Of a stretch of DNA of 64,000 nucleotides, positions 48,301 through 60,271 are shown piece after piece. A program made the position numbers and the translations under genes. This DNA is from Pocillopora verrucosa. Its lineage: Eukaryota > Cnidaria > Anthozoa > Scleractinia > Pocilloporidae. The notes beneath the pieces were generated by a model. That model was not told where the DNA came from, did no database searches, and worked only from the letters and a program-made list of their open reading frames with translations. How positions within the stretch are numbered: the first letter of the stretch is position 1; each line of letters begins with the position of its first letter. The stretch covers positions 3,019,082 to 3,083,081 of the forward strand of contig NC_089319.1 of the NCBI RefSeq assembly GCF_036669915.1, written 5' to 3'.

Positions 48301-51300
48301 AGAAACGCCATGGCCCAATGAATACTGCGCAGGACTCCGGGTCGAGTCCTGGCTTTGTCAATGAGTATTGTTCTTGGAAAATATATTTGACGCTCACATT
48401 GCCTCTCTCCACCAGGAGTGTAAAAGGGCACCGGCGAATTGTCAGTACGACCGACAAAATTGTGACAAACGTATGCCCGGGGCAGCTGACAGTGGGATCA
48501 TTGTAGTGCATTATGGGCCACCAGATCAGCTGAATGACATATTAACACAAATGAGTACGTAGTGACAGACGGATGGACAGCGACACTGAACTGCCTACTG
48601 ATAGTCTTAGGCTGCGTAACTGACAAACTGATGTAGTATATATATTTATACATATAATAATACTGACTGTTTGCCCTGCCTCAGTGATAAAGACAATTTT
48701 TAATGTATGCAACTTAGGATGTGCAGCAAAGACAATTCAAGGGGCGTGTTGCCGTTTCCCGTTTAAATATCTTGGTAAAGTTTATCGTCAGTGTACGAGG
48801 GCAGGAAGCCACAGGCCTTGGTGTTTTACGGCGGCAAAGAAACGGGGAAAGAGACTGAAATGGGGATATTGTGCAGGTAGAATGAAACTTATTCGTTCAG
48901 TAATTGTCTTAAATCATATTTCACTTTGTTGTCTTCCGTTAACTCATGCGTTTATTTTTCTTTTGATTGATTTTTCATCTTTTGATGAAAAATTAAAACT
49001 GATCCTACACTTAACATACTTCAACTAAGAATGCATGCTCATGATTTCACAACAGCAACACTTAGCGTTGCACCTAATGATATTTCTACGAGTTGTTACA
49101 GAGGTGCCAGAGCATAAGAATGAATATGACTAAATGGTAAAGTTTCATACCCAATATACGACACAAACATAGAAACCCATGTTTAGCGCCAATCTCTTAC
49201 CCAGATCGTACCGTGTAATTGCAACTGCTTGGCCGTGAAAGGTCTTGGTATGAGACTAGTTCAGCCCTTAAAGCGGACACAATTTTACCATAAAGCCCAC
49301 AAAACCCATTTTGTTGTAGTTCTCGACGTTTTAATTTTTAAGTTCACATGATCACCACACTTCTTTCTCAGAACAAGAACCAGAAATATCAGGACTGGAT
49401 TTCGGTATATTGAAGAAGACAATGAACCTTGACTTTGACTGGGATGGTGCCGTCAGAGCGGCTTTGGGAACTGGTGGTTCTTTGGAAGATGTATGTTCGC
49501 TTAATTTGTTAACTTCAGTGACAAAAGTCTGAGGTGTGAGTGTGCATAAAAATCTCCTCGCAGAAAAATGGTGTCTCTGAGCTTTTAACATCAGGTTTTT
49601 CATTTTGATTTGTCTTAGTCTTTAACTATGACAGGAAAGTCTAGGAACGTTTCAACTTATATGGCCTAATCCTTGTTTTTCTTGTACTTTAGGCGATAGA
49701 GCAGGGTCGCATTTATGCTCTTCGTTACGAGTTGTGCGACGATTTGGGTCGAGCTCCTGACCTCACAGAAAGAGATCCTCAGAGGGAGATGTGGAATTTC
49801 CTTTCTCCCATCGCTTTTTTTGCATCAAAGACGGTTAGAGGAAAAAGGAATGAATTTGTACCTGTTGCTATACAAATGGACCACCCACCAGGTTAGCTAC
49901 AATAGACGTTTTGGCAAATAATGACACAAATACCATTGCATAAGAGTGACGACTGCACTCAGAAAAGTTACCACCAGTGGAAATTGTGGAGGAATTCCTG
50001 ATACCTAACTGCACTATGTTCCTGCCTCTGTTACTCGTAATCTCGAGGCATGAGTTCCGTTACTGTAAGCTTAAACCCTTAAGACTCACTTTAACGTTAT
50101 TTATATCATCTTTGATAGATTCAGTGGTGTATACTCCAGCCGATGGAGACAACTGGTTACTCGCCAAGCTTAATGTTCAGATCACAGACATCGGATATGC
50201 TCAAATCACTGAACATCTTGCCAAGGTAAAATCAGCTGAACAGTTCATTTATTACTAGGAATTAAGACGTAATTCATTTTTCGTGCAACAACAAGATGAA
50301 AAAATATCAACACCCAATTTTCTATCGAATTTATTTGCAATTTAGCCGACAGATTTCTGGTCCCTCTGAAAAAAACTATCCTCTTTTTTACCTTTTGTTT
50401 GCTTTTTTTCTTGAGGGCATATTCAAACCCTTAGCCTTCTATTGGCTAAAACACAAAAAGATTATAGCAAAGAAGTAATATCGCATAAGAAGATCAATTC
50501 AATCCCTATTTTAAAAAACAAAACAAAATAGAACTAAACTGAATCAAAACAAAGCAAGGGGAAATGATCTAGCGCCAAGGTGTAGGGTTTGGATTATTAT
50601 TGGGGAAAGTGATTTACTATCAGTTTCAAACCAGCCCTTTCTGTAATATGAAGTGTCATATCGAGTAGTAGACATCCGTAAATAAGTGAAGAATATCTTC
50701 TTATTATCCTATAGATCCATTTCTTTGTGGAGCCCTTTTGTGTCTCTTTAAAACGTACCCTGCCGCCCATGCACCCGTTGAACCAAATGCTGAAGTATCA
50801 TTGCCGAGAAGTGACCATCCCAAATACATTTGGAACACCTGTTCTTCTAGGCGATACTGGATTCGCAGCTTTGCTGTTTGCATATGGAAAAGAAGGGGCT
50901 TTAAAGCTTATTCGAGATGTACATCCATTGACATCATGGGAGATAACTGACTACAGGGAAAACATCAAGGTATTTTTTATCCCTCACGGTGCTAAGCTTG
51001 AAATATACCAGAGGGTATCACCCTTGCGCTACATATTTAATACTTCGTTAGATTATCTACGTTTCTGTGGCGTAAAAGCATATTTTTACTTTCCCAACAA
51101 AAAAATACTTCGTCTGGAATATCTTAATGTGTCCTTTTCAGGCTTCTCCTGAAAAAGTATCCTAACTGTTTAAGGGTGTAGAATGGTCTTCTAGATACTT
51201 TTATAGAAGCGTATAGCCATTCAGATCTGAGGAACGATCCTACATTTTCATGTAAATTTACGAGAATTTGAACAAACAGAAAACTCTACACGACAATTCA

Positions 51301-54300
51301 AATATGCAGGACTTTCGAGCTAATCGTGCATAGGCAAAATGATGAACACTTGAAAAGTTTAAAGAAGTATTCACCACTTCCTATTTGCATGTTATACAAG
51401 AAAGGATACTGAGAGTAATGGTGTTTGTCGAAACATTTTATACTAGACTGTGATATAGTATCACCAATGTATAGATTCTTCATACTGGTGGCCTCCTAAT
51501 TTCAACTTGTTGAATTTTTAACTAAATTGTAAATTTATCTATGTTGTTGAGCGCATCTATATAATTCAGTTCTAATTTTGGCAGTTAACTTCAAGTATTT
51601 CAAAATTTCCTTACGGTAATCAATTAAGGTCATTTCAACTAAGCTAGTGTTGCTTTATTTTAACCAGAAACGTGGAATGTTCGACAAGAATCTTCTACCA
51701 TACTATCCTTTCCGAGATGATGGTTTGGTGATCTTAAAAGTAATCGAAGATCTAGTGAGAAGTTACATTGACTTGTAAGTGAAACTGTTGATATACATTC
51801 GACTCGATATCTGTATAATCTGTTTATTCTGACTTGTATGATCTGGTTTGACAAAAATGAAAACAATAACAGTTGAATAAAGGAAACTAAACGAAACGAA
51901 ACAATGCGAAATGAAATACTACCCACGAAATTTGCAAGTCTGAAGGAAAACTTGATCCACCAAACGCAAAACTCATGAGCACATGGTCTCGAGCATAATA
52001 CGCATATCTAACCCAGTACCACGCGGGTAGAGCAAATCTAATTGAGATGTTTTGCAATCAACAGAAATTGTATGCTGCAGTGTTCTAAATCCATGCTCTG
52101 AGGAGCATTGAGAGAATTTTCTTGTGAACAGAAAAACAAATGAAGGAGAAAAATGGGTAACCGTTCTGATAATGAGGGCATACAATGGTTTCAATTTTTT
52201 TTTCTTTTGTGCCGATCGATCAAAGCTTTGTTTGACTTAGACGACACTTAGGAATAAAAGTTAAAAAAACTGGGAAGCACCAAACTGGTAGTACAAAAGC
52301 AAGAAGGAACAAAAACTGATGCCTGAGATGGAGGAGATTAAAAAGGAATCCAAATGAAGATTTTGTAAATTGATTGGTTCAACGTTTTTCGTTGCACACC
52401 TCACGACGCAGCACTGTTAAGCTAACAATCTAGACTAGTGGCGATCAAAGGAGGGAATGAATATCAAATTCAAATTTCGTGACTTTTTTCGTTTAGGTAT
52501 TACAGAAGTGATCAAAACGTGAAGGAAGATGTGGAACTACAGGCGTACCTGAATGAGGTGTCACTGGATGGAACTGGACCGAATGGAGGAATTGGTCAGG
52601 TATATTAAAATGTGGGTTATGGAAAACCTCAGGTGTACCAAAACCATTGTTAATCATACCCATCTGATGAAGTATTGATATCTTTATTGAAAACTTGTGC
52701 AGCATGATGCATGTACCCACAAGGTTCCTTGTAGATTGTTGCTTGGGGTTGGGTCGGTACAGATCAGTACAGGCAAGGAGTTCGAAGCAAAACCGAGGTG
52801 TAACAACAAACACAGGTTGTACGCTTGCTTGAGAAGAACGACCTAACGTCGTCGTAGGATCCAAACTGACTGATCGCGAGTGACTTACGCTTCTTGAGTA
52901 AGCCACGTCACAAAGTACACATCACAAAATTGATCAATCAGTTTTAAAAGACAAGAGTTGTAAACCGCCTCTACTTACAAAGAGCTTCTTATTTAATGCT
53001 GATGATGACTTTCGCCTAGGGATCAAACCGTTATCCACAACTATAGATTAACGTCATTAACTTCAAGATCTGAACAAAAGATTTCTACATGAACTGTACA
53101 TCCACAAGGTTTCATATAGTTTTTTTAGATCACTGAAGAAATTTTTGGTCGAGGAAATACCATTGAGTGACAAAAAAGTGCTTGTTTACCTGTTAGTCTT
53201 TATCTTTGATGTCTTCAACAAATAAGCCCATCAGAACGATCCATCCTTACTTATGACTCGGAAGTCACGAATTTATCCCATTTGAGTCTTGTGGCCAATT
53301 CAACCCTCTATGGCAAAATTGACCTATACTATAAGACCACGGGATCACAATTTTTTGTCTGTAATGCTACCTGAAATGTACGCCCTTTGCACATTCCATG
53401 ATGTTTTAAGTTACCGCTAAGGCTGATGACATTTCGTTCTCTTCCTCGCAGATAAAAGGTTTACCACCAGGTGTTGACTCCAAAAGAGAGCTCTGTGAAA
53501 TTCTAAGTCGTTTTATTTCCCACTTGACTATCTATCACGCGTCGGTCAATTACGTTACAACGGATTACCCAGAATACATCCCCAACCAACCAACTAAACT
53601 TTATAACGACTCCAGAGTGGAAGATGGACAATTCTCCTTTCTGCGACTGCCAAACAGAGCTGCAAGCGCAGTGAGTAAAAGTTTTGTTGACTTTAGTTCC
53701 TCTGTTTAGTTTATGGTTAGGAGTAAGATTAACATGACTAGGTCTACCATTTTTTCATGAAAATGAGCTTTAATTGGTCGTATCATTGGAAAGCTCCCAC
53801 CACTCATCATCTCGCCTTACGTCTTTTATATACGATAAGATGGAATTTACTCTGAATCATGTTATTATTTCACCTCTTCGTCTGTTTATCAAAATTGCGA
53901 TTCCTCAAGGAATAAACGATGTCAAATCATGATAGTGTCTTGCTTTTGCATCTGGCACAATCACCAAAAAAACTTGATAGAAACTGAAACTAAGAAGACT
54001 CTAGACAAGGAAGACACTGTAAAAAAATTGTTTTCACATCGTTACTAAACACTTTGGAGCTGCAAGTACAACAGCATTTCTTCCTTAACAAGGGTAGTAG
54101 TCAATTACAAAAGAGGGAATTTCTAAGTTGGGTAAAATTTAGCTTTAACTCTTTTAAATATCCTCAATTCATCCCTATTAAGAAATATTTGGACCTCGAT
54201 AAATTTATCCTTCACGAATATCTCCGTCACTTGTCGAGGAAGAAGTTATGGTTTATTTCCATTTACACAGCTCAAAAAAAAAACTTCCCTGCCTATGAAA

Positions 54301-54623
54301 GCTTGGTGGAGAACTCGCTTGTGTAAACACGACTGCAGCTATGCGTTTTGGACCCTGTTCGCTTGGTACTAACTGGTTTCTTTTTGCAGATCCAGTCAAC
54401 TGCGTTCAATAGTCTGGGAAGTTTCCGTTTCGATTCTTTGTTTGACTACGGCAACGAGCTTGACGACACTAAGGCTGCGAACCTGGTCAATGCATACTAC
54501 TGTCGACTAATGGACAAGGTTCAGCCTAATTTGCAAGCAAGAAACCGTCTGCGGGAGAAGAATGGCTACCTCGCATATCCGTATTTTATCCCAAAATGGC
54601 TGCCCAATGGCATTCAGACTTAA
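45333..54623 (+). CDS. Secreted lipoxygenase-like protein with an inserted fibronectin type II domain, 678 aa
   Basis: Lipoxygenases oxygenate polyunsaturated fatty acids with a non-haem iron. Exons: 45333-45388, 47195-47540, 48062-48194, 48718-48876, 49372-49490, 49693-49891, 50119-50225, 50715-50969, 51668-51774, 52497-52599, 53452-53670, 54390-54623; all GT-AG and in phase. Residues 1-24 form a signal peptide (MKLLVTIIPLFVGL, likely cut after ASA), and there is no PLAT domain. The lipoxygenase domain starts before residue 135 (FFAQQRLAGNNPLAIRR) and is interrupted at 179-231 by a fibronectin type II module. Iron ligands: H370 and H375 (EHLAKIH), H557 and N561 (YHASVN) are present, but the C-terminal residue is Thr (PNGIQT) where animal enzymes have Ile. 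Other family marks: LPPMHPLNQMLKYH and PYYPFRDDGL. Likely extracellular. Iron binding is probable; activity, regio- and stereospecificity cannot be judged. Confidence 0.9.
45389..47194. other. Intron 1 of the lipoxygenase gene
   Basis: Large intron (1.8 kb) between the signal-peptide exon and the mature N-terminus. No gene seen in it. A minus-strand frame at 46616-46828 has no recognisable features. Confidence 0.6.
48416..48554 (+). other. Possible alternative exon preceding the FN2 exon
   Basis: The frame after CACCAG reads ECKRAPANCQYDRQNC, ends ILTQM at a GTACGT donor in phase 1 and joins the FN2 exon in frame. Its phase 0 start does not fit the exon 3 donor at 48194, but does fit an alternative donor CGG|GTAACC at 48181. 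Using both would give a 720-residue form. The peptide has three closely spaced Cys and resembles nothing that I recognise. It may be an optional exon or chance. Confidence 0.4.
48718..48876 (+). other. Fibronectin type II domain exon inside the lipoxygenase gene
   Basis: This exon encodes one complete module (GACCRFPFKYLGKVYRQC, then RPWCF and KWGYC) with the Cys and aromatic spacing of the FN2 family, known for binding collagen/gelatin, phospholipid head groups or mannose in other proteins. It starts and ends in phase 1 (159 nt), so it can be inserted or skipped without a frame change. Acceptor AACTTAG, donor GCAG|GTAGAA. Confidence 0.85.
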
Positions 54624-55381
54624 TCGATTGTACTTGTAGGACAGCGTAACTTTTGTTAGATTTGTGTATGTGTACTCGGGTTGTTATTGGCGTAGGGTAT
54701 GTAATTATTATATCTATGTGTTATTTTGGCGTTTCCAGCTTAGAATCATACTTTGCTGAAGGGTACTTAAACTTTGTCAACCATAGTTGAAGGAAAAATT
54801 TGCTTTTGCTAGTTTAGTGTGATTTTTGACGGTATGGTTACAAAAATTTTTTCGCCTTAAAACTAACTTGGGAAGGGTTGGAAAAGGTAGAATAAGGTGT
54901 GGGGCTACCTCGAGGTTGTGTCTGTAAGACTGTATTGCACTAGGTAAGTGAGGATATAAAAAAGGTTCAGATAACACTGATTTTAACGGGAAACTACTGT
55001 TATGCCTTGGAAGGCAGATTAAACATTCCTCAACTTGATAACAATGACTCTTTGCTTGTGTAATGTTGAAAATTTGTCCTTTGAGAGAAAGCGCACCTTA
55101 AAAATTTCTCGTTGGTTTATTTTCCCCTTTTATTCCGAACGGCTGCAACATGTGCGTGACTGGTGCCATTTCACATCAATCGCTGGCACATCAACTTTGT
55201 TTCAGTTCTTCTCAAAAGTCAGGTCACATTCCATTTCTTTTATTTTGGGCAATGTCATAGTATTTCTACCGAGTAAGGAACGGGAAAGAGTTGCACAAAT
55301 GACTCGTTCCAGATAAACTGTCTTCGAACGTTCCTAAATTTAACAAACAATTTGAATCATTGTTTCCACTGTTCAAGAATT
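54624..55381. other. Convergent intergenic region between the lipoxygenase and NLR genes
   Basis: About 760 bp holding the 3' ends of both genes. No reading frame of interest. An ATTAAA near 55,019 could serve polyadenylation of the lipoxygenase transcript. Confidence 0.5.
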
Positions 55382-58300
55382 TCAACGACTGTCTAGTTGA
55401 ACATCAGTAATCCATGATTGGCTCTCACGAATGAACTGATTATGACCTGGACGTAATTCCGTTACTTTACATGTTGGTGTCTGAAATGCTTGGAAAAGAT
55501 TGTTAACACCAGCAGCGGTGATCTGATTATAACCCAGATCAAGTTTGGTGAGTTTACATGTTGGTGTTTGTAATACTTGACATAGACTGACAACACCGGC
55601 ATCGGTGATCCGATTATGACTTAATTGTAGTGTGGTGAGTTTACACGTTGGTGTCTGCAATGCTTGACATAGACTGACAACACCAGCATCGGTGATCTGA
55701 TTATGACACAGGTCAAGTGTGGTGACTTTACATGTTGGTGTCTGTAATGCTTGACATAGACTGACAACACCAACATCGGTGATCTGATTCTGACACAGGT
55801 CAAGTGTGGTGACTTTACATGTCGGTGTCTGTAATGCTTGACATAGACTGGCAACACCGGCATCGGTGATCTGATTAAGACCGAGATTCAGTGTGGTGAC
55901 TTTGCATGTTGGTGTCTGTAGTGGTTGACATATACTGGCAACACCGACATCGGTGATCTGATTACGAAACAGATTCAGTGTGGCGACTTTACATGTTGGT
56001 GTCTTCAATGCTTGACATAGACTGACAACATCGGCATCAGTGATCAGCGCTTCTACCAGACCCAGTTCATTTAATTTAGATACTAGCAACGATTCCCCAA
56101 GTAAATGAACACATTTTTCCTGCAATACACAGTCATACAGGTACAGTTCGGTAACAGGGCTGTACTTTTTCTCCAACGCCTTGTAGATTACTCTTAACCC
56201 AGTCTCTGAAAGATGACATTTCCAGAGCGTCAATGTTTTAGCCAGCGCCACAGATGACTGTTGAAGGGGTCCTTGTTTCTCCCCAGTGATTTTATCTGCA
56301 TTCAATGTCCTAATGACATCTAACAAAAACGCTACAGCAGTGCAATCCGCACCGGCCAACTTTTCAAATTCAATAACTCCATCACGATCACAAAATTGAT
56401 GGAAACGTTCCTTTACAATTCTTTGGGCGAAATTCTTCTCTTGGTACTCCATGATGCACTGCAGTTTTAGCAGTTTTGGCAGTTTTGGCAGTACTCCAAC
56501 CCTAATGCTGTACATCCAATCGAGTCTTTCAAGTAACGCTCTCATAAAGAATTCGTCCTTTTGCTTTGATAAAATACCAGACATAAACTGAAATATTATT
56601 TCTGACACATTGTCTCTGTGTGAGGGGATCTGTTTTCTCTTCACAAACCAACGAGCTGCCAAATACTCTTGGAGAGTGAAATGCGTGAAACAAAAATATT
56701 TCGTCGTTTCAGTGTAAGATTTTCTGAAAGGAGGACCGCAGTGAAGAAGACCGTTCGCTCTTAGGCTTTTAACTTCTTCTAAAGTAAACCTTTTCATATC
56801 TTTTAAAGCGAAAATAAACTTCCTCTCCTGAAGCAAATGAGCCGCAAACTCTGACATTTTGTCCAGAGTATCTTCGGAAGAGACTGCGGACTCCTTATCA
56901 TGTTTTCCTGGAAACATGTTCACAACCTCAAAATAGATTTCACTTGAGTTGACCGGGAGGACGTCAGTGTTTACTGGTTCATTTAGGAGGTATTCAAAAT
57001 AAGAGCACATCAAAAAACAGACAACTGGAATGTGGGCGAAGCTGACAAGATTGTCATTCTTTGTAATGTGATCCATTACAGCATTCTTCATGACTTCCTT
57101 TTCGTTGAAATACTTCTCTACGTATTTCTTCACCTGTTCTTCGGTAAATCCTGTAATTTCAACGTACCGATCAAAGCCAATTCTACTTGTCATTTCATCA
57201 GATTCATCGGGCCTTGAAGTTATCATGACAACGGAATCTCTCAAGAGTTTTCCTTTGATCAGCTTGGCACACAGGGCTGCTACTGGCATTTCCTCATGAG
57301 CGCTATTCGGGTAACGGTCATCCCAATCACTCTCGATGAAATTTCTCTTCGAATACTCATCATAACCATCAATGAGGATCAAAACTTCTTCTGAATGATC
57401 AAGAATGTACTCAAATACAGAGTCTTCGATATTTGAGTGTTCATCCAGGACTGAAGATCTGTTTAAGATATCCCTCAAAGTAACACGGTCATCTCCAAGT
57501 GAATTCAACTGGCGGAAAGTCAGCAAATATGCGAACTTCAAATCCGGCAGCTGCAAGTTTGCTTGTGTTTCAAACAACATGTTGTTGGCCCAATCTCGAA
57601 TAAACTTTTGGAAAAACAGCGTTTTACCAATCCCTGCCTTCCCAGTAACTAAGACAGACCTTGGTATTTTTACCACGTTACGATCGGTATCACAAATGAA
57701 AATTTCTTGATTATGTTTAACGGGCTCTCCACTCACTCGACCGTACTGGCGTAAGCGTTCTTTCCTTTTCATATCTTGGTCTTCAATTGGCTTTCTTCCG
57801 TGTTGTATGAGAAGACTTGTGTATATGTCATCTGTTCTGGCCTTCTTCATGGTGGGGGAAGGTAAGGTATGAAACTCAGTTCGGCTTTTTACTGATGCTT
57901 TCAGTGCGTTTGTGTATGCCGCTACAGCTGAAAATAAGACCAGATCAGAAGCATTCAATTCTTTCGTCAAGTTTAATTTTTGACCGAATGTAATTTCAAG
58001 TTATTTTTTTACTCAAATGTGAAAGTTCTGCAAATCTCACGCTTGCCTGGAGGAGTTAATGTTCATTATTTTTTGTCGATGGTTTTTTAATTCTTTTTTT
58101 CTTGAATAGCGTATTTTTCCGTCTGATTTCTCAATTTTTTTTACGCAAAGTGATGCGGAAAGAATTGCAAAGGTTAAACTTTGAAAAAGTAACTTAATGT
58201 ATATCCACTTATTTCGAAAGAAGCGTAATGTATTTCATCATTCTCATTGTTGCATGGCTATCTCGAAATTAATTACAGATTATCTCGTTGAAAGTTAATA

Positions 58301-59590
58301 TCAATCCCAAAAGTTTTCCCTGAGATAAGCAAAATAGAAACTCTAAAAATACTTTTCGGCAACTATTTGGCTTACATGTCCTATTTTACTTTCCAAGGAC
58401 TGAATATTAATGTCTTATCTTCATAGAAAACTGACTAAGTTTCGACTTTGCACCATTTTAATGAGAGGCTCTGGATGCACATAATGGTATCTTTCCCCCC
58501 CCCCCCTCCCCCCTAACAGTAATGATCCCAAGCCACCTGCCTGTCTTCAATACATTTACACTGTGCGGCTGTTAGATAAATGTAAGCTATAAGAAAAGAG
58601 TAGAAAGGCATGCGAACTGCCCTGGGTAAACGCAACCGACCCATGTGATGTCTTTTTATGGAGAAAAAGTTGCCCCAAGTTTCACAACTTTGTCAACTTT
58701 GATATGAATATTAAATTCAAACTTGGCTCTGAGGCTTGGGGGAATAAAACGAAAGAAATCACATCGAGGTTGAAGGTGAATAATTAATTTCTTTTCTTTT
58801 ATTACCCCTAGCCTTGGAGCCATGTTAGAATTTTTAATATATCGAAAATGGCTTATTATTTACCTCCAACTCCTGTTTTCTTTTCTGGATTTTCTATGGA
58901 TTCTTTCCAATCATCCAGCTTGCGAGACAACTTTTCTTCTATTTCATCTAATCTTTCCTTGACGCTGACTTCATCCATCACCCACTGTTTAAGAAGCTCT
59001 TTGTAGTATTCTTCGAAATCAGGGTCTATGCATTCCTTTTTCAAATCATCAATGGCACTTTGGTAACTAGCTCCTCCCAGTCTCACCAACGCGCCTTGGA
59101 TGTCCTGCTAGTATTGATTGAATGTTGGATCATCAACTGAGGCCTGGCTGACATGACCATAAACTGTGTTTCTGTAGCACTTGATGCGAACGACATCTGC
59201 CTCAAGGGTTGTGTCTGTTGCAGGAGGAAGTGTATCCCAGCCGGTAGCTGGACGAACAAGACCGCATATATTCCTCAGCAAAACCATCAGTAGAGTGATA
59301 TCGAAATTCTTTGATGAAACTGCAGATTTGATGGCAGGATATAGTTTTCCCCATTGAGAAGGATTAAGAATTCTTTTCTTTCGAAGTGATTGTAAAACTG
59401 CATGAACTGGAGGACTTGACAAAACTGAGTTCAGGTCTCCTGTTGGTCGGCTCTTATCAAAGGCGTCTCTTAAGGCATCTGAGCCAGCATCCACCAGAAG
59501 CCTGCATAACCGGGCGTAATTAGTTGTCTCTTTTGTTGAATGGTATGACGGTGTTGCTACGGAGGCCATGAAGAAATCTTCCTGAATCAT
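55382..59590 (-). CDS. HEPN-NACHT-LRR receptor (NLR family), two exons, with an in-frame TAG in exon 1
   Basis: Exon 1 59590-58864 joins exon 2 57927-55382 in phase 1 (GGA G|GTAAAT to TTTTCAG|CT), giving 1,091 codons. Exon 1 encodes a DZIP3/hRUL138-like HEPN domain with an RNTVYGH (R-x5-H) motif. Exon 2 encodes a NACHT ATPase with Walker A GKAGIGKT (near 57,643-57,620) and Walker [11 protein letters not shown], a helical region, and seven LRR units. NLRs are cytosolic sensors that oligomerise on ligand; HEPN-type N-termini are common among cnidarian members. Oddity: TAG at 59110-59108 interrupts exon 1 between FNQY and QDIQGAL, where related proteins as I recall them carry Trp, so one base change (TGG to TAG) would explain it. 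The rest is fully open, which suggests a recent null allele, a sequencing error, or reinitiation. Two ATGs are possible (59590, 59569). Confidence 0.85.
55436..56044 (-). repeat. Seven tandem 87-bp units encoding the NLR leucine-rich repeats
   Basis: Seven exact-length units of 29 residues with consensus [18 protein letters not shown] followed by K-x-TTLDL-x-x-NQ. Units 2-6 are nearly identical in DNA, while units 1 and 7 are more divergent. All lie in one exon. The variable positions fall on the LDLxxNQ strand, the usual ligand face of this repeat class. Confidence 0.85.
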
Positions 59591-59652
59591 GATCAGAATG
59601 AAATGAATTACTTTTCCTGGATGGTATGCAAGAGTGTTACTAAACTGCGGAT

Positions 59653-59778
59653 TAGCCTAATACGTACGAGATGCGTCAGTGACTAACGTCAACCGAACGA
59701 ATCAACGAATCTGTCAGCCTAATACGCACGAGGTACGTCTGTGAGTAACGCCAACCTGGAACGAATCCACGGGAAGCA
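59653..59778. repeat. Tandem duplication (period about 62 bp) just upstream of the NLR start
   Basis: GCCTAATACGTACGAGATGCG at 59655 recurs as GCCTAATACGCACGAGGTACG at 59717, each followed by a similar 40 bases ending in AACGAATC. Located 60-190 bases before the NLR start codon, in its likely promoter or 5' UTR. Confidence 0.65.
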
Positions 59779-60271
59779 AAACACTGCATACTTCGCTCTG
59801 GACGTCCCGATCAACCGGAAATACGGACGATGAAGTTACTTTACGCTCGTGTTCCTCACTCGAGAGTCATTTACAGTTCTAATACAGTGAAATGGAATAA
59901 AAGGCCGCCGATCCCAGCCTAGAGGTTTGCTGAGAGCCTTCGGATGAGGCGTTGTTCGGATATTGTAGTACTCAAACCGTTAGAGCTTTCAAATTATAAT
60001 TGAAACTACTTACGCTCGGGATTTATGTCTGGTGATTGCTCCTTACGACATAACATACCCTCATACGGTGAGTGTCACCACAATTAAGTCAGTTGTTTCC
60101 AGGTTTAATATAGTCTGTTTTATACCCGAAAACGATTATTCAAATAGTTTTAGGATCTTTCTTGTTTTAATTTTAATATTCATTGCTTCTCTTTTACGAA
60201 AAGGTTTCGCAGCTTCCGGATGATCTGCAATTTAGTAACACTCGACATATAAGCGGATCACGTTCTATATT

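Noticed and set aside
50715-50969. First impression that the lipoxygenase had lost an iron-binding His
   Set aside because: Alignment by spacing shows that the missing His is a non-ligand position; the ligand pair is the H-x4-H of EHLAKIH, which is intact.
52493-52906. 137-codon frame antisense to lipoxygenase exon 11
   Set aside because: No family features, and it overlaps a well-supported exon on the other strand.
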